DNA of 64,000 bases from Pseudomonas bohemica (GTDB lineage Bacteria; Pseudomonadota; Gammaproteobacteria; Pseudomonadales; Pseudomonadaceae). A model generated the notes under the pieces. The model had not been told where the DNA came from, did not search any database, and worked only from the letters and a program-made list of their open reading frames with translations. The translations under genes were made by a program, and so were the position numbers. The stretch spans positions 62,001 to 126,000 of the forward strand of contig NZ_NKHL01000111.1 of NCBI RefSeq assembly GCF_002934685.1, read 5' to 3'. Positions 39,177 through 49,189 of this stretch are shown in pieces (position 1 is the stretch's first letter; every line of letters begins with the position of its first letter).

Positions 39177-39935
39177 ATGATTGATTCGCAAACGCCCGAC
39201 CCACTTCCAGACGACGAAGTGATGCACCACGAAGACGGTAAAGCCCAGGGCGATGACAGCCATCATCGGCGCATCAAGAGCTTCGTGATGCGCGCAGGCC
39301 GCATGACCGAAGGCCAGCAACGGGGTCTGGATCAAGGCAAGCCGCTGTTCGTGCTGCCGCTGGCGGATGCGCCGGTAGATTTCGATAAAGTGTTTGGCCG
39401 TTCCGCGCCGCGCACCCTGGAGATCGGTTTTGGCATGGGCCACTCGCTGCTGGAAATGGCAGCGGCTGCGCCCGAGCAGGATTTCATCGGGGTCGAAGTG
39501 CATCGTCCGGGCGTCGGCGCGCTGCTCAATGGCGTGCTGACTCAGGGCCTGACCAACGTGCGTGTCTACGATTGCGACGCGATCGAAGTGCTCAACCGTT
39601 GCGTGGCCGATAACAGCCTCGATCGTCTGATGTTGTTCTTCCCGGATCCCTGGCACAAGGCGCGTCACCACAAGCGCCGTATCGTGCAGGCCGAGTTCGC
39701 GGCGCTGGTGCGCAGCAAGCTCAAGCCCGGCGGCATTCTGCACATGGCCACCGACTGGGAGCCGTATGCCGAATACATGCTGGAGGTGATGAACGTCGCG
39801 CCGGGTTATCGCAACCTGGCCGAAGACGGCAAATGCGTTCCACGCCCTGCCGAGCGCCCGATCACCAAGTTCGAACGCCGTGGCGAACGTTTGGGGCATG
39901 GGGTTTGGGATTTGAAGTTCGAAAAGTTGGCTTGA
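39177..39935 (+). CDS. trmB: tRNA (guanine(46)-N7)-methyltransferase
   Basis: 252 residues. It methylates G46 in the variable loop of tRNA. Motifs: [15 protein letters not shown] (SAM site), [15 protein letters not shown] and [19 protein letters not shown] 39177 is preferred over a TTG one codon earlier. It lies 10 bp after thiG and is probably cotranscribed with it. Confidence 0.96.
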   Translation: MIDSQTPDPLPDDEVMHHEDGKAQGDDSHHRRIKSFVMRAGRMTEGQQRGLDQGKPLFVLPLADAPVDFDKVFGRSAPRTLEIGFGMGHSLLEMAAAAPEQDFIGVEVHRPGVGALLNGVLTQGLTNVRVYDCDAIEVLNRCVADNSLDRLMLFFPDPWHKARHHKRRIVQAEFAALVRSKLKPGGILHMATDWEPYAEYMLEVMNVAPGYRNLAEDGKCVPRPAERPITKFERRGERLGHGVWDLKFEKLA

Positions 39936-39980
39936 GTGAGCAGGGTGTCCGACACAGGTTCAGCGTCGAACACTGACCAA

Positions 39981-40070
39981 TTGTAGGAGCGCGCTTGCCC
40001 GCGAAAGCGCAGCGCAAGACGATGTGTGCGTGTGTGATCAAGCGTAATCGCGGGCAAGCGCGCTCCTACA
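39981..40070. repeat. REP pair, GTAGGAGCGCGC type
   Basis: TTGTAGGAGCGCGCTTGCCCGCGA and CGCGGGCAAGCGCGCTCCTACA flank about 43 bp. It lies between the convergent trmB and DUF3392 genes. Confidence 0.88.
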
Positions 40071-40136
40071 GGGTGTGGTCGCCAGGCGAATGCGGGGTGT
40101 GAGTGCGACCGCCAATGTCCGCCGGGCTCCTGCGTG

Positions 40137-40460
40137 TTATTTGCGATCTGCTACCACCCCGATCAACACCAGCACCACCAACAACACTGGCGCCAGGCTG
40201 TAGTTGTTGAACTGGCTCAGCCCGCGCACCACCCAAGGCGTTGCATAGATCAGCGCTGCACCGCTGCCGATGGTGCACAGCAACGCCATGACCGGTACGC
40301 GCAAGGCCCCGGCAAAGCTGCTCAGGCGACCTTCGATCCAGCCTTTTATATCTGCGCCGAACAGGATCAGCAAACACCCCACCAACGCCAGAGCGATTTC
40401 CGAAAGGTTGCTGCGACTCCAGCGCGAAACGTTGGCCAGCAGGTCGAGTACGAGGTCCAT
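40137..40460 (-). CDS. DUF3392 inner-membrane protein
   Basis: 107 residues with three hydrophobic segments (about 20-36, 55-76 and 87-104), beginning MDLVLDLLANVSRWSRSNLSEIALALVG. Matches the gammaproteobacterial DUF3392 family, which has no known function. Lies just after hemW (22 bp), on the same strand, so it probably ends that operon. Confidence 0.85.
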   Translation of the reverse strand: MDLVLDLLANVSRWSRSNLSEIALALVGCLLILFGADIKGWIEGRLSSFAGALRVPVMALLCTIGSGAALIYATPWVVRGLSQFNNYSLAPVLLVVLVLIGVVADRK

Positions 40461-40482
40461 TCAGGTTCCTTTGCGTTAAGCC

Positions 40483-41697
40483 TTAAAGAAGAAAGTACTG
40501 CAGCAGGTCATTGAGAAACAGTTGACCCCGAGCAGTGGCCACCAGCCGTGTTGGATCGGCCTCTAGCAAGCCCCGTTGTTCGGCCTGCCGACGCGCGCTG
40601 GCGAGCGAATCGACGCTTAGACCGGTGCGGCGCTGAAATAATGCAGCGTCCACGCCATTTGTCAGGCGCAAGGCGTTCATCAGGAATTCGAACGGCATTT
40701 CATCGAGGGGCAACAGTTTTTCGCCCGCTTGAAACGCTTTTGCCCGATTGAGGTAATCCTTGGGCAGTCGGGTCTTCCAGGTGCGCACGATGCGACCATC
40801 GGGATGACTGAGTTTGCCGTGTGCCCCGGCGCCAATGCCGATGAAGTCGCCAAAGCTCCAGTAATTCAGGTTGTGCCGTGCAGCACGGCCGGGCTGAGCG
40901 TAGGCCGATACCTCGTATTGCCCGTAGCCGTTTTCCCGCAGCAGCGTCTGACCGGCCTCCTGAATGTCCCAAAGGATGTCGTCTTCCGGCAGAACCGGTG
41001 GCTGATTCCAGAACACAGTGTTCGGTTCGAGGGTCAGCTGATACCAGGACAGATGCGTCGGCGCCAGCGCGATGGCCTGGCGCAGATCGCCGAGCGCGTC
41101 ATCCTGTGACTGGTCCGGCAGCCCGTGCATCAGGTCCAGATTGAAGTTATCGAAACCGGCCTGCCGCGCCATATCGGCAGCGCGCACAGCTTCATCGCCA
41201 TTGTGAATACGCCCGAGCGCCTTCAGTTTGGCCTTCTGAAAACTCTGGATGCCAATGGACAGGCGATTGATCCCCAGGTCGCGGTAAGCACTGAATTTGA
41301 CCTGCTCGAAGGTGCCGGGGTTGGCCTCCAGGGTGATTTCGATGTCCGGCGCGAAACGAATGCGTTGCTCGACCCCCTTCAACAAACGACCCAATGCCTC
41401 GGCGCTGAACAGGCTCGGGGTGCCGCCACCGAAGAAAATCGTGCTCAGCTCGCGGCCGTAGACGTGAGGCATGTCCTGATCGAGATCAGCCAGCAGCGCG
41501 TCGACGTACTCCTGTTCAGGCAGTACGGCGCTGGCGGCGTGGGAGTTGAAATCGCAGTACGGGCATTTGCGCACGCACCACGGAATATGGATGTACAGCG
41601 ACAGCGGAGGTAGTTCGGGCAAGGGGTTTCTCGGTTGCTCCGAGCTGAAACCGGCCGCGCCAAGAATTAGCGGCCGGGTGGTGGAGTCTTGAGTCAT
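40483..41697 (-). CDS. hemW: radical SAM heme chaperone HemW
   Basis: 404 residues. The radical SAM motif CVRKCPYC binds the 4Fe-4S cluster, followed by [12 protein letters not shown] and the HemN-like C-terminal domain. The HemW family binds heme and is needed for respiratory enzyme maturation; it lacks coproporphyrinogen dehydrogenase activity. ATG 41697 ([11 protein letters not shown]) overlaps the rdgB stop by 4 bp; the longer frame lies within rdgB. Confidence 0.94.
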   Translation of the reverse strand: MTQDSTTRPLILGAAGFSSEQPRNPLPELPPLSLYIHIPWCVRKCPYCDFNSHAASAVLPEQEYVDALLADLDQDMPHVYGRELSTIFFGGGTPSLFSAEALGRLLKGVEQRIRFAPDIEITLEANPGTFEQVKFSAYRDLGINRLSIGIQSFQKAKLKALGRIHNGDEAVRAADMARQAGFDNFNLDLMHGLPDQSQDDALGDLRQAIALAPTHLSWYQLTLEPNTVFWNQPPVLPEDDILWDIQEAGQTLLRENGYGQYEVSAYAQPGRAARHNLNYWSFGDFIGIGAGAHGKLSHPDGRIVRTWKTRLPKDYLNRAKAFQAGEKLLPLDEMPFEFLMNALRLTNGVDAALFQRRTGLSVDSLASARRQAEQRGLLEADPTRLVATARGQLFLNDLLQYFLL

Positions 41698-42299
41698 TTC
41701 AAGTCGGCGCTCAGATTCAGCCGCTGACGCAGGATAGCCATGGCGCGGGCGCGATGGCTGATCCGATTCTTGTCGGCCGGGGTCAGCTCGGCGCTGGACA
41801 GATTGCGCTCCGGCACCCAGAACAACGGATCGTAGCCAAAGCCATGCTCGCCGCTGGCAGCGGTGAGGATGCGCCCGTGCCACAGGCCTTCGCAGAGAAT
41901 CGGCAGCGGATCATCAGCGTGGCGAACCAGCGCCAATACGCAGACGAACTGCGCGCCACGCTGGTCCTCGGGCACATCTTCAAGGGCTTCCAGCAGTTTG
42001 GCGTTATTCGCCGCATCGCCTTTGCCATCGGCATAACGCGCCGAATAGATGCCCGGCGCGCCCCCGAGGAAGTCCACCGCCAGCCCGGAATCATCGGCCA
42101 GCGCCGGCAGCCCGGAAATACGCGCCGCGTTGCGTGCCTTGAGGATTGCATTCTCGACGAAAGACAGGCCCGTTTCCTCAGGCTCGACGCTGCTGAACTC
42201 GCCGATCGAACGCAGCTGGACGCTGCCGCCGAGCATGGCCTGCAGTTCCTTGAGTTTGCCGGCGTTGTGGCTGGCCAGAACGAGTTGGGTGAAGTTCAT
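41694..42299 (-). CDS. rdgB: XTP/dITP pyrophosphatase
   Basis: 201 residues. Removes deaminated purine nucleotides (ITP, XTP) from the pool. Family motifs: [51 protein letters not shown] and [10 protein letters not shown]. Overlaps its upstream neighbour by one base and hemW by four: a tightly packed operon metX-metW-DUF4426-rdgB-hemW-DUF3392. Confidence 0.96.
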   Translation of the reverse strand: MNFTQLVLASHNAGKLKELQAMLGGSVQLRSIGEFSSVEPEETGLSFVENAILKARNAARISGLPALADDSGLAVDFLGGAPGIYSARYADGKGDAANNAKLLEALEDVPEDQRGAQFVCVLALVRHADDPLPILCEGLWHGRILTAASGEHGFGYDPLFWVPERNLSSAELTPADKNRISHRARAMAILRQRLNLSADLK

Positions 42300-42745
42300 T
42301 ATTGGTCCGAGAAGATTTCCTGGTTGAAGCTGAGCGTGTGCGCATCGTCGTCACCGGTCTTCACGTTGATGGAGAAGATGTAGGTGGCCGAGCTGTCCGG
42401 CTCAACTGCAAATTGCGCGAGGTAATTCACCGCGCTGTTTTCGTTGAAGGCCTTGAAGCTCAGAGGCTTTTCGCGGCCTGTGAGGTCTTTGATAGTGCCT
42501 GTGACGTTGGCCGGAACGGTCTTGCCGTTCCTGATAGCGGTGACGTTGATCACGCCCTGGCCTTTGCTGCGAATAAGCCCGGCTTGTTGGGCGATCGAAG
42601 GCTGCAACATGCCTGAAGCGAATGCGTTGTAGTGAATGATCAGGTCGCCGAACTGTTGCTGCCGGGTCGGGCTGGCACTGTCAGCGGCCATCGCCGGAGC
42701 GGCCAATACGAGCAGTACAGCCAGCATTGCAGTCAGGCGGCGCAT
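42299..42745 (-). CDS. DUF4426 periplasmic protein
   Basis: 148 residues with a signal peptide (about 1-22, APAMA-AD) and a beta-rich domain of the DUF4426 family; function unknown. ATG 42745 gives ideal spacing to the AAGGAG ribosome site, while ATG 42751 is too close to it. Its stop shares one base with the rdgB start. Confidence 0.85.
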   Translation of the reverse strand: MRRLTAMLAVLLVLAAPAMAADSASPTRQQQFGDLIIHYNAFASGMLQPSIAQQAGLIRSKGQGVINVTAIRNGKTVPANVTGTIKDLTGREKPLSFKAFNENSAVNYLAQFAVEPDSSATYIFSINVKTGDDDAHTLSFNQEIFSDQ

Positions 42746-42768
42746 GATCATTCTCCTTCTTGCCGAGG

Positions 42769-43389
42769 TCACACGGCGATCTGATGATCCTGCAGACCCG
42801 GGCTGCTGACCCGATAGATGCCGATCTCACCCAACAGATTAGGCCATAGCTTGCTGGCCCACCCATGACGATGCTGTTGATCCACCGCCAGCCGATCAAT
42901 GACCTTTGCCGAGCGGCCGCGACACAATTCTTCGAAATCCTCGAAGGTGCAGAAGTGGATGTTGGGCGTGTTGTACCAGGTGTAGGGCAGGAACTCGGAT
43001 ACTGGCATCCGACCCTTGCTCGCCAGATACCAGCGGCAGCGCCAGTGACCGAAGTTAGGGAAAGTGATGATGCATTGACGACCGACCCGCAGCATTTCGT
43101 CGAGAATCCGGTCGGGGTAATGCACGGCTTGCAGCGCCTGAGTCATGACCACGACGTCGAAGCTGTTGCTGGCGAAGTTGCCCAAGCCCTTGTCCAGATC
43201 CTGCTCGATGACATTGACGCCCCGCGCCACACAGCGCGCGATGTTGTCGGCATCGTTTTCCAGGCCGTAGCCGGTCACTTGCTTGTTGTCCTTCAGCCAG
43301 GCCAGCAATTCGCCGTCGCCGCAGCCGAGGTCGAGCACGCGGCTGCCTGCCGGTATCCAGTCTTGGATGATTTCCAGGTCGGCTCTCAT
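42769..43389 (-). CDS. metW: MetW, methyltransferase-like methionine biosynthesis protein
   Basis: 206 residues with a SAM-binding fold (SRVLDLGCGDGELLAWL) and VMTQALQAVHYPDRILDEMLRVGR. MetW always accompanies metX in pseudomonads and is required together with it for homoserine acylation in some species. It lies 7 bp after metX. The start MRADLEIIQDWI (43389) is the conserved N-terminus. Confidence 0.95.
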   Translation of the reverse strand: MRADLEIIQDWIPAGSRVLDLGCGDGELLAWLKDNKQVTGYGLENDADNIARCVARGVNVIEQDLDKGLGNFASNSFDVVVMTQALQAVHYPDRILDEMLRVGRQCIITFPNFGHWRCRWYLASKGRMPVSEFLPYTWYNTPNIHFCTFEDFEELCRGRSAKVIDRLAVDQQHRHGWASKLWPNLLGEIGIYRVSSPGLQDHQIAV

Positions 43390-43396
43390 GGTGTCC

Positions 43397-44536
43397 TCAG
43401 AGTGCAATTCGGTTCATGTAGCTGGTGAAGGCCTGCAGGTAACGCGGGATTGGCATCAGGAAGGCGTCGTGACCTTGCGGTGCGTCGATCTCCAGATAGC
43501 AAACGTCCTTTTTCGCCGCCATCAACGCATCCACCAGCTCACGCGAGCGGGCCGGGGAGAAGCGCCAGTCGGTGGTAAACGACATCACGCAGAATTTTGC
43601 GGTGGCGTTTGCGAACGTTGCAGCCAGGTTGTCGTTGAAGTTGGCGGCGGGGTCGAAGTAGTCCAGCGCCTTGGTCATCAGCAGGTAGGTGTTGGCGTCG
43701 AAGCGCCCGGAAAACTCCTCACCCTGATAACGCAAGTAGCTCTCGACCTGAAACTCGACGCTGTGGAAGTCGTAGTTCAGGTTTTCATTTTTCAGGCCGC
43801 GACCGAATTTCTCGCCCATGGAGTCATCGGACAGGTAAGTGATGTGGCCGACCATGCGCGCGAGCATCAGGCCGCGCTTGGGGATCACGCCCATTTCCTG
43901 AAACGAACCGCCATGGAATTCCGGGTCGGTCAGGATCGCCTGGCGCGCGACTTCGTTGAACGCGATGTTCTGCGCCGACAACTTGGGCGCCGAGGCGATG
44001 GCCAGGCAGTGCCGCACGCGATCCGGGTAGGTGATGGTCCACTGCAGTGCCTGCATGCCGCCCAGACTGCCGCCGACGATGGCCGCCCACTGCACAATGC
44101 CGAGGTTGTCGGCCAGACGTGCCTGGCTGTGGACCCAGTCTTCAACCGTCAGGACCGGGAAATCGGCGCCGAACGGCTTGCCGGTTTCCGGGTTGATGCT
44201 GCTCGGGCCGGTAGAGCCGTTGCAGCCGCCAAGGTTATTGAGGCTGACGACGAAGAATGTGTTGGTATCGATCGGCTTGCCGGGACCGATGCAGCTGTCC
44301 CACCAGCCCGGCTTGCGGTCTTCGGTGCTGTGGTAGCCAGCGGCGTGATGATGGCCGGACAAGGCGTGGCAGATCAGCACCGCGTTGCTCTTGGCTGCGT
44401 TGAGTTGACCGTAGGTTTCGTAGATGAGGTCGTAGGCAGCCAGCGAGCGACCGCAGGCCAGAGCCAGCGGCTCGCTGAAATGCGCCGTTTGCGGCGTGAC
44501 TAGACCGACAGAATCTTCGGGAAAGACCGTGGACAT
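43397..44536 (-). CDS. metX: homoserine O-acyltransferase (MetX)
   Basis: 379-residue alpha/beta hydrolase-fold enzyme, first committed step of methionine synthesis. Nucleophile Ser157 in [26 protein letters not shown] forms the oxyanion region, and the C-terminal GHDAFL supplies the histidine. Pseudomonas MetX proteins have been reported to use succinyl-CoA rather than acetyl-CoA; the sequence alone does not let me decide. First gene of its operon. Confidence 0.95.
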   Translation of the reverse strand: MSTVFPEDSVGLVTPQTAHFSEPLALACGRSLAAYDLIYETYGQLNAAKSNAVLICHALSGHHHAAGYHSTEDRKPGWWDSCIGPGKPIDTNTFFVVSLNNLGGCNGSTGPSSINPETGKPFGADFPVLTVEDWVHSQARLADNLGIVQWAAIVGGSLGGMQALQWTITYPDRVRHCLAIASAPKLSAQNIAFNEVARQAILTDPEFHGGSFQEMGVIPKRGLMLARMVGHITYLSDDSMGEKFGRGLKNENLNYDFHSVEFQVESYLRYQGEEFSGRFDANTYLLMTKALDYFDPAANFNDNLAATFANATAKFCVMSFTTDWRFSPARSRELVDALMAAKKDVCYLEIDAPQGHDAFLMPIPRYLQAFTSYMNRIAL

Positions 44537-44682
44537 CGACCCTGCTCTCGCTGAAATGAGGCGTAAGTCTAAAGATCAGGCGGGGTAGCGGCAAGCAAAC
44601 AACGGGCCGGTTAGCCAGATGAGGATCTGTGGGGGTTTCCCGTTTGCTGATGCGACGCGCTATCGCTGAACAAACGTGGTCC

Positions 44683-44778
44683 CCTGTGGGAGCGAGCTTG
44701 TTCACGGAAGGGCCAGTACATCCGCTCCAGATATTGAGTCGGGGAATCAGCCTTCGTAAGCAAGCTCACTCCTACAGG
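44683..44778. repeat. REP pair, GTGGGAGCGAGC type
   Basis: CCTGTGGGAGCGAGCTTGTTCACGGAA and CTTCGTAAGCAAGCTCACTCCTACAGG. Both arms have point changes. It lies upstream of metX and downstream of the YggT gene. Confidence 0.82.
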
Positions 44779-44810
44779 GATTGCATCCTGCCATGAGCGC
44801 GCTGTCGTTC

Positions 44811-45401
44811 TTAAATCAGCCGCCACAACTCCTGCGGCATGCCTGCATAGGCCGCCAGTTCAGGCATGACATACGACTGCAGTACCTGAATCGCCAGGAA
44901 CGCGAAGATCGGCGAGATATCCAGGCCGCCAAGGTTCGGGATGATGCGACGGAACGGCGCCAGAATTGGTTCACTGATCTGGTAGGCCAGTTCGGCAGCC
45001 GGGTTGTGGGAACCGGGCGCGATCCACGACACGATCACCATGATGATCATCGCCACCCAGAAGATCTTCAGCAGCAGCGAAGTGATGCCGATGATCGACC
45101 ACATCAGCAGATGCGGCACGTCGCCGATGGTGCCGTAGGTCATCATCAGCACGAACGCCATCAGCAGCGCCTGAATCACGATCGCCAGCAGCAATGAAGA
45201 CGTGTCCAGACCGAGGATGCTCGGGATGATGCGCCGAATGGGCTTGAGCAGCGGCTGGGTTGCGCGCACGGCGAACTGGCTGAGCGGGTTATAGAAGTTG
45301 GCTTTGACCAGTTGCAGTACGAAGCGCAACAGAACGATGGTCAGATACAGGCTGATTAGCGTCTGGATGACGAAAATCGTAGCGCCAGTGAGTGCATTCA
45401 T
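44811..45401 (-). CDS. YggT-family membrane protein
   Basis: 196 residues containing two tandem YggT units, each with a pair of membrane helices and the motif P-x-L-x-P-x-RRIIP (LLKPIRRIIPSILGLDTS and ILAPFRRIIPNLGGLDIS). The family has been linked to osmotic tolerance. ATG 45401 follows AAGGAGCAATTC. 10 bp after proC. Confidence 0.9.
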   Translation of the reverse strand: MNALTGATIFVIQTLISLYLTIVLLRFVLQLVKANFYNPLSQFAVRATQPLLKPIRRIIPSILGLDTSSLLLAIVIQALLMAFVLMMTYGTIGDVPHLLMWSIIGITSLLLKIFWVAMIIMVIVSWIAPGSHNPAAELAYQISEPILAPFRRIIPNLGGLDISPIFAFLAIQVLQSYVMPELAAYAGMPQELWRLI

Positions 45402-45411
45402 GAATTGCTCC

Positions 45412-46230
45412 TTATTTGCCCAGCTGTTGGGCAAGCTCGGCTGAGCGATGCGCTGCGGCGCCCAGCGCCTTCTCGACGATCGCTTCGAAACCATCGGCCT
45501 GGAACGATTTGATCGCAGCTTCCGTAGTGCCTGCAGGCGAGGTGACGCGACGACGCAATTCGGCCGCATCGACGTCGCTGCTAGTGGCCATCCGTGCGGC
45601 GCCCAGGGCGGTCTGCTCGGCCAGCCTTTCGGCTACGTCGTGCGACAGCCCCAGCTTCACGCCGGCTGCGGTCATGGCTTCGATCAACAGGAAGAAATAT
45701 GCGGGGCCGCTACCGGAAACGGCGGTCACCGCATCGATTTGCTTTTCTTCATCCACCCACAGCGCGATTCCGACTGCGGACAACAGGGTTTCGGCTTGCT
45801 GCCGCTGGGTTTGCGACACGTCGGCGGTCGCATACAGACCGCTCACGCCCTGACGCAGCAGCGCCGGGGTATTGGGCATGCAGCGCACCAGAGGCTGTTC
45901 GCCCAGCCAGCTCTTCATGCTGGCGCAGGTGATGCCGGCCGCGATGGAAACGACCAGTTGATTGGGCTTCAAGGCTGGCTTGATCGCTTCGCAGACGGCT
46001 TTCATCATCTGCGGCTTGACCGCCAACAGCACCACATCGGCGCCTTCGACGGCTTCGGCATTGTCCGCGAAAGCGTTGATGCCGTGTTCCCTGGCGATGC
46101 GCTCGCGGGTTTCTGCGCCAGGATCGCTGGCACGGATCAAGTCAGCTTCGACGCCTTGGGCACGCATGCCGCCAATGAGGCTGGCAGCCATGTTTCCGGC
46201 ACCGATAAACGCGATACGGGTCTTGCTCAT
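45412..46230 (-). CDS. proC: pyrroline-5-carboxylate reductase
   Basis: 272 residues. Last step of proline synthesis. Rossmann motif IAFIGAGNMAASLIGG at 6-21, then LLAVKPQMM, VRCMPNTPALLRQG and the C-terminal dimer domain DAVTAVSGSGPAYFF, LRRRVTSPAGTTEAAI. 24 bp after the yggS homologue. ATG 46230 (MSKTRIAFIG). Confidence 0.96.
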   Translation of the reverse strand: MSKTRIAFIGAGNMAASLIGGMRAQGVEADLIRASDPGAETRERIAREHGINAFADNAEAVEGADVVLLAVKPQMMKAVCEAIKPALKPNQLVVSIAAGITCASMKSWLGEQPLVRCMPNTPALLRQGVSGLYATADVSQTQRQQAETLLSAVGIALWVDEEKQIDAVTAVSGSGPAYFFLLIEAMTAAGVKLGLSHDVAERLAEQTALGAARMATSSDVDAAELRRRVTSPAGTTEAAIKSFQADGFEAIVEKALGAAAHRSAELAQQLGK

Positions 46231-46254
46231 GAACGATTTCCTGTGAGGCAAAGG

Positions 46255-46941
46255 TTAAGGGTGCCCATAGTTACGGGCGCCGAAGAGGGCAGTGCCGATC
46301 CGCACCCAGGTCGCGCCTTGTGCGATGGCGGCTTCCAGGTCGTGGCTCATGCCCATGGAAAGGGTGTCCAGCGGCAGATTCAGTTGGTCTTGCAAGTTGC
46401 GTACGGCAGCAAAGGCAGCGTTCTGTTCGTCGCTGTCTTCGGTCGGCTCGGGAATGGCCATCAAGCCGCGCAATCTCAGATTGGGCAGGGCACTGATGGC
46501 GTGGGCCAGCGCAGGCAGGTCTTCGGGGCTGCAGCCGGACTTGCTGGCTTCGCCACTGACGTTGACCTGAATGCAGATGTTGAGCGGGGGCAGTTCGGCG
46601 GGACGTTGTTCGGACAGACGTTGTGCGATTTTCAGACGATCCACTGAATGTACCCAGGCGAAATGCTCGGCGATGGCGCGAGTCTTGTTTGACTGGATGG
46701 GGCCGATGAAATGCCAGATCAAGGGCAAGTCGCTTAATTCGGCCTGTTTGCCCAGGGCTTCTTGCAGGTAGTTCTCGCCGAAGTCGCGCAGTCCGGCGGC
46801 ATGGGCTTGGCGCAGATCGCTGGCCGGTTTGGTCTTGCTCACGGCCAGCAGGCCAACGGACGCCGGATCGCGCTGTGCGACCCGCGCTGCGTTGTGAATT
46901 CGCTCTGCGAGCGTTGAAATGTTCTCTGCTATCGTGGACAT
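46255..46941 (-). CDS. YggS-family pyridoxal phosphate homeostasis protein
   Basis: 228 residues, PLP-binding TIM barrel. The lysine that holds PLP is in LLAVSKTKP; LRDFGENYLQEA, WHFIGPIQSNKTR and LSMGMSHDLEAAIAQGATWVRIGTALFG follow. It buffers PLP and affects amino-acid pools. First gene of yggS-proC-yggT; divergent from pilT with a 54-bp gap, as in P. aeruginosa. Confidence 0.95.
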   Translation of the reverse strand: MSTIAENISTLAERIHNAARVAQRDPASVGLLAVSKTKPASDLRQAHAAGLRDFGENYLQEALGKQAELSDLPLIWHFIGPIQSNKTRAIAEHFAWVHSVDRLKIAQRLSEQRPAELPPLNICIQVNVSGEASKSGCSPEDLPALAHAISALPNLRLRGLMAIPEPTEDSDEQNAAFAAVRNLQDQLNLPLDTLSMGMSHDLEAAIAQGATWVRIGTALFGARNYGHP

Positions 46942-46995
46942 TGATTTGCGCCAGCAGGGCTAAAGTCTGCGGCATTCTATGTGATGAGGAGCTGT

Positions 46996-48030
46996 ATGGA
47001 TATTACCGAGCTGCTTGCCTTCAGTGCCAAGCAAGGCGCGTCGGACTTACACCTCTCTGCCGGGCTGCCACCGATGATTCGCGTCGACGGCGATGTGCGG
47101 CGGATCAACCTGCCAGCGCTGGACCAGAAAGAAGTCCAGGCGCTGATCTACGACATCATGAACGACAAGCAACGCAAGGACTTCGAGGAAGATCTGGAAA
47201 CTGACTTCTCCTTCGAGGTGCCCGGCGTTGCGCGCTTCAGGGTCAACGCGTTCAACCAGAACCGTGGTGCAGGTGCTGTGTTCCGGACCATCCCATCGAA
47301 GGTGCTGAGCATGGATGATCTGGGCATGGGGGAAGTGTTTCGCAAGATTACAGACGTCGCTCGTGGACTGATTCTGGTCACCGGTCCCACCGGTTCGGGC
47401 AAGTCGACGACGCTGGCGGCGATGGTTGATTACCTCAACGCCAACAAACATCACCATATCCTGACCATTGAAGACCCGATCGAATTCGTTCACGAGTCCA
47501 AGAAGAGTCTGATCAACCAGCGGGAAGTCCACCGCGACACCCACGGATTCGCCGAAGCGTTGCGCTCCGCGCTGCGGGAAGACCCGGACGTGATCCTGGT
47601 GGGCGAGCTGCGTGACCTGGAAACCATCCGGCTGGCGCTCACTGCGGCGGAAACCGGGCACTTGGTATTCGGCACGCTGCACACCACGTCGGCGGCCAAG
47701 AGTATCGACCGGATCGTAGACGTGTTCCCGGCGCAGGAAAAATCGATGATTCGTTCGATGCTGTCCGAGTCGCTGCACGCGATCGTGTCCCAGGCGCTGC
47801 TGAAGAAAGTCGGGGGTGGTCGTGTGGCGGCTCACGAGATCATGATCGGCACCTCGGCGATTCGTAACCTGATCCGCGAGGACAAGGTGGCGCAGATGTA
47901 CTCGTCGATTCAGACCGGGGGCGCGCTGGGGATGCAGACACTGGATATGTGTCTGAAGGATCTGGTGACCAAAGGGCTGATCACGCGGGAAAGCGCTCGC
48001 GAGAAGGCGAAGACGCCGGATAATTTTTGA
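46996..48030 (+). CDS. pilT: type IV pilus retraction ATPase PilT
   Basis: 344 residues, the standard length. It powers pilus depolymerisation for twitching. Walker A GPTGSGKST, Asp box and EDPIEFVH, the Walker B region DVILVGELRDLETI, His box HLVFGTLHTTSA, and AIRNLIREDK near the C-terminus (the retraction-specific AIRNLIRE motif) are all present. ATG 46996 (MDITELLAFSAKQGASDLHLS) has a GAGGAGCTGT ribosome site. No pilU follows. Confidence 0.97.
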   Translation: MDITELLAFSAKQGASDLHLSAGLPPMIRVDGDVRRINLPALDQKEVQALIYDIMNDKQRKDFEEDLETDFSFEVPGVARFRVNAFNQNRGAGAVFRTIPSKVLSMDDLGMGEVFRKITDVARGLILVTGPTGSGKSTTLAAMVDYLNANKHHHILTIEDPIEFVHESKKSLINQREVHRDTHGFAEALRSALREDPDVILVGELRDLETIRLALTAAETGHLVFGTLHTTSAAKSIDRIVDVFPAQEKSMIRSMLSESLHAIVSQALLKKVGGGRVAAHEIMIGTSAIRNLIREDKVAQMYSSIQTGGALGMQTLDMCLKDLVTKGLITRESAREKAKTPDNF

Positions 48031-48048
48031 TTCAGGTGGACTGAACAA

Positions 48049-48142
48049 CTGTGGGAGCGAGCTTGCTCTCGAAGAGGCCGAGACATCACCGAATATTCAT
48101 CGGCAGTTACTCAGTCTTCGCGAGCAAGGTCGCTCCCACAGG
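48049..48142. repeat. REP pair, GTGGGAGCGAGC type
   Basis: CTGTGGGAGCGAGCTTGCTCTCGAA and TTCGCGAGCAAGGTCGCTCCCACAG. It fills the gap between convergent pilT and the NlpC/P60 gene, where pilU lies in P. aeruginosa. Confidence 0.85.
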
Positions 48143-48207
48143 TCTTGCGTTGTCACCGAAATAGCATCGTTACAAGGCGTTCCGTCGCATGACAGGAGAG
48201 TTTCCTG

Positions 48208-48939
48208 TCAGCGCTGGGCGATTCGCACGGTGCCTTTCTTGCTCGGCGGCTGCTTTGGCAGTACCCGTTTGGCAACCACGTAATGGCTGTCCCAGTACGG
48301 CTTCTTCAGCGTATCGATCGTCACGGCCTTGCCACGGCGAGGTGCGTGGACGAAGCGATCGTCACCCAGGTAAATGGCGACGTGATTCACCTGACGGCTC
48401 TTGATGTTGAAGAACAGCAGGTCGCCCGGTTTCAGATCCTTGCGATCGACCTTCTGCCCGTGACCTTCGGCCATGGCGTTGGAGGTGCGCGGCAGATCCA
48501 CTTCGCTCACGTCATTGAACGCGTATTTCACCAGACCGCTGCAGTCGAAGCCTTTTGTTGGGCTTGTGCCGCCCCAACGATAAGGAGTACCGATGGCCTT
48601 CACGGCCCGGTTGACCACGTTGCTGCTCTGTTTGTTGCCCATCAGCCCTGGAGAAGCGAGGGCGACGGTGTTTTGCGAAATCTTGCGAGAACTCTGGGCT
48701 TTCTTGCCTTTGGTTGCTCGCGATTTTTTGCCTGATGTCTCAAGCGGGGTTGCTGTCTCTTCAAGTGCAGCCATTGCTGCTCGCTGAGCGGCAATGTTGC
48801 GTGAAACGACTTCGGGCGCTTCGGTTCGGGCAGTGAAGCCGCTGAAGCTTGAAGGAAGCGGTTGCTCACGGTTGGTGGCGTGGGCGGCCAGTGGCATAAA
48901 TAGGCAAATAGTTAGCCATGTCTTGAAAAATGGACGCAT
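48208..48939 (-). CDS. NlpC/P60 (C40) cell-wall endopeptidase
   Basis: 243 residues: signal peptide (about 1-20, PLAAHA), a basic low-complexity linker (about 70-110) and a C-terminal NlpC/P60 domain (about 115-235). Catalytic Cys in GFDCSGLVKYAF, His in NHVAIYLGDDRFVHA, third residue in the FVHAPRRGK region. Cleaves peptide cross-links or stem peptides in peptidoglycan. ATG 48939 starts at the signal peptide. Confidence 0.9.
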   Translation of the reverse strand: MRPFFKTWLTICLFMPLAAHATNREQPLPSSFSGFTARTEAPEVVSRNIAAQRAAMAALEETATPLETSGKKSRATKGKKAQSSRKISQNTVALASPGLMGNKQSSNVVNRAVKAIGTPYRWGGTSPTKGFDCSGLVKYAFNDVSEVDLPRTSNAMAEGHGQKVDRKDLKPGDLLFFNIKSRQVNHVAIYLGDDRFVHAPRRGKAVTIDTLKKPYWDSHYVVAKRVLPKQPPSKKGTVRIAQR

Positions 48940-49189
48940 TAGGCAGGGCTCATAGTGGTCAGCGCGCAACTTTATAACAGCTTTTTCACGATTTCAGAGG
49001 CCATTTGTCGAACAATTTACTGCCCTGAAAGTCAGAATTGACCGCAAAACTGTCACAACACTGTGGCCATCACCTTGCAGAACAAGGGTTTGCGCTAATG
49101 CGCAGAGGTTCAAACCATACGTCGGACGGGGTCGCCAAAGTCACAAAACTTACGCTTATTTTTTTCTATCGGTGCAAAAGAGGTAACCA

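Noticed and set aside
43283..44503. 406-residue plus-strand frame opposite metW/metX
   Set aside because: Antisense to two certain genes; composition is that of a shadow frame and no motif is seen.
45448..46647. 399-residue plus-strand frame opposite proC and the yggS homologue
   Set aside because: Antisense shadow of two recognised genes.
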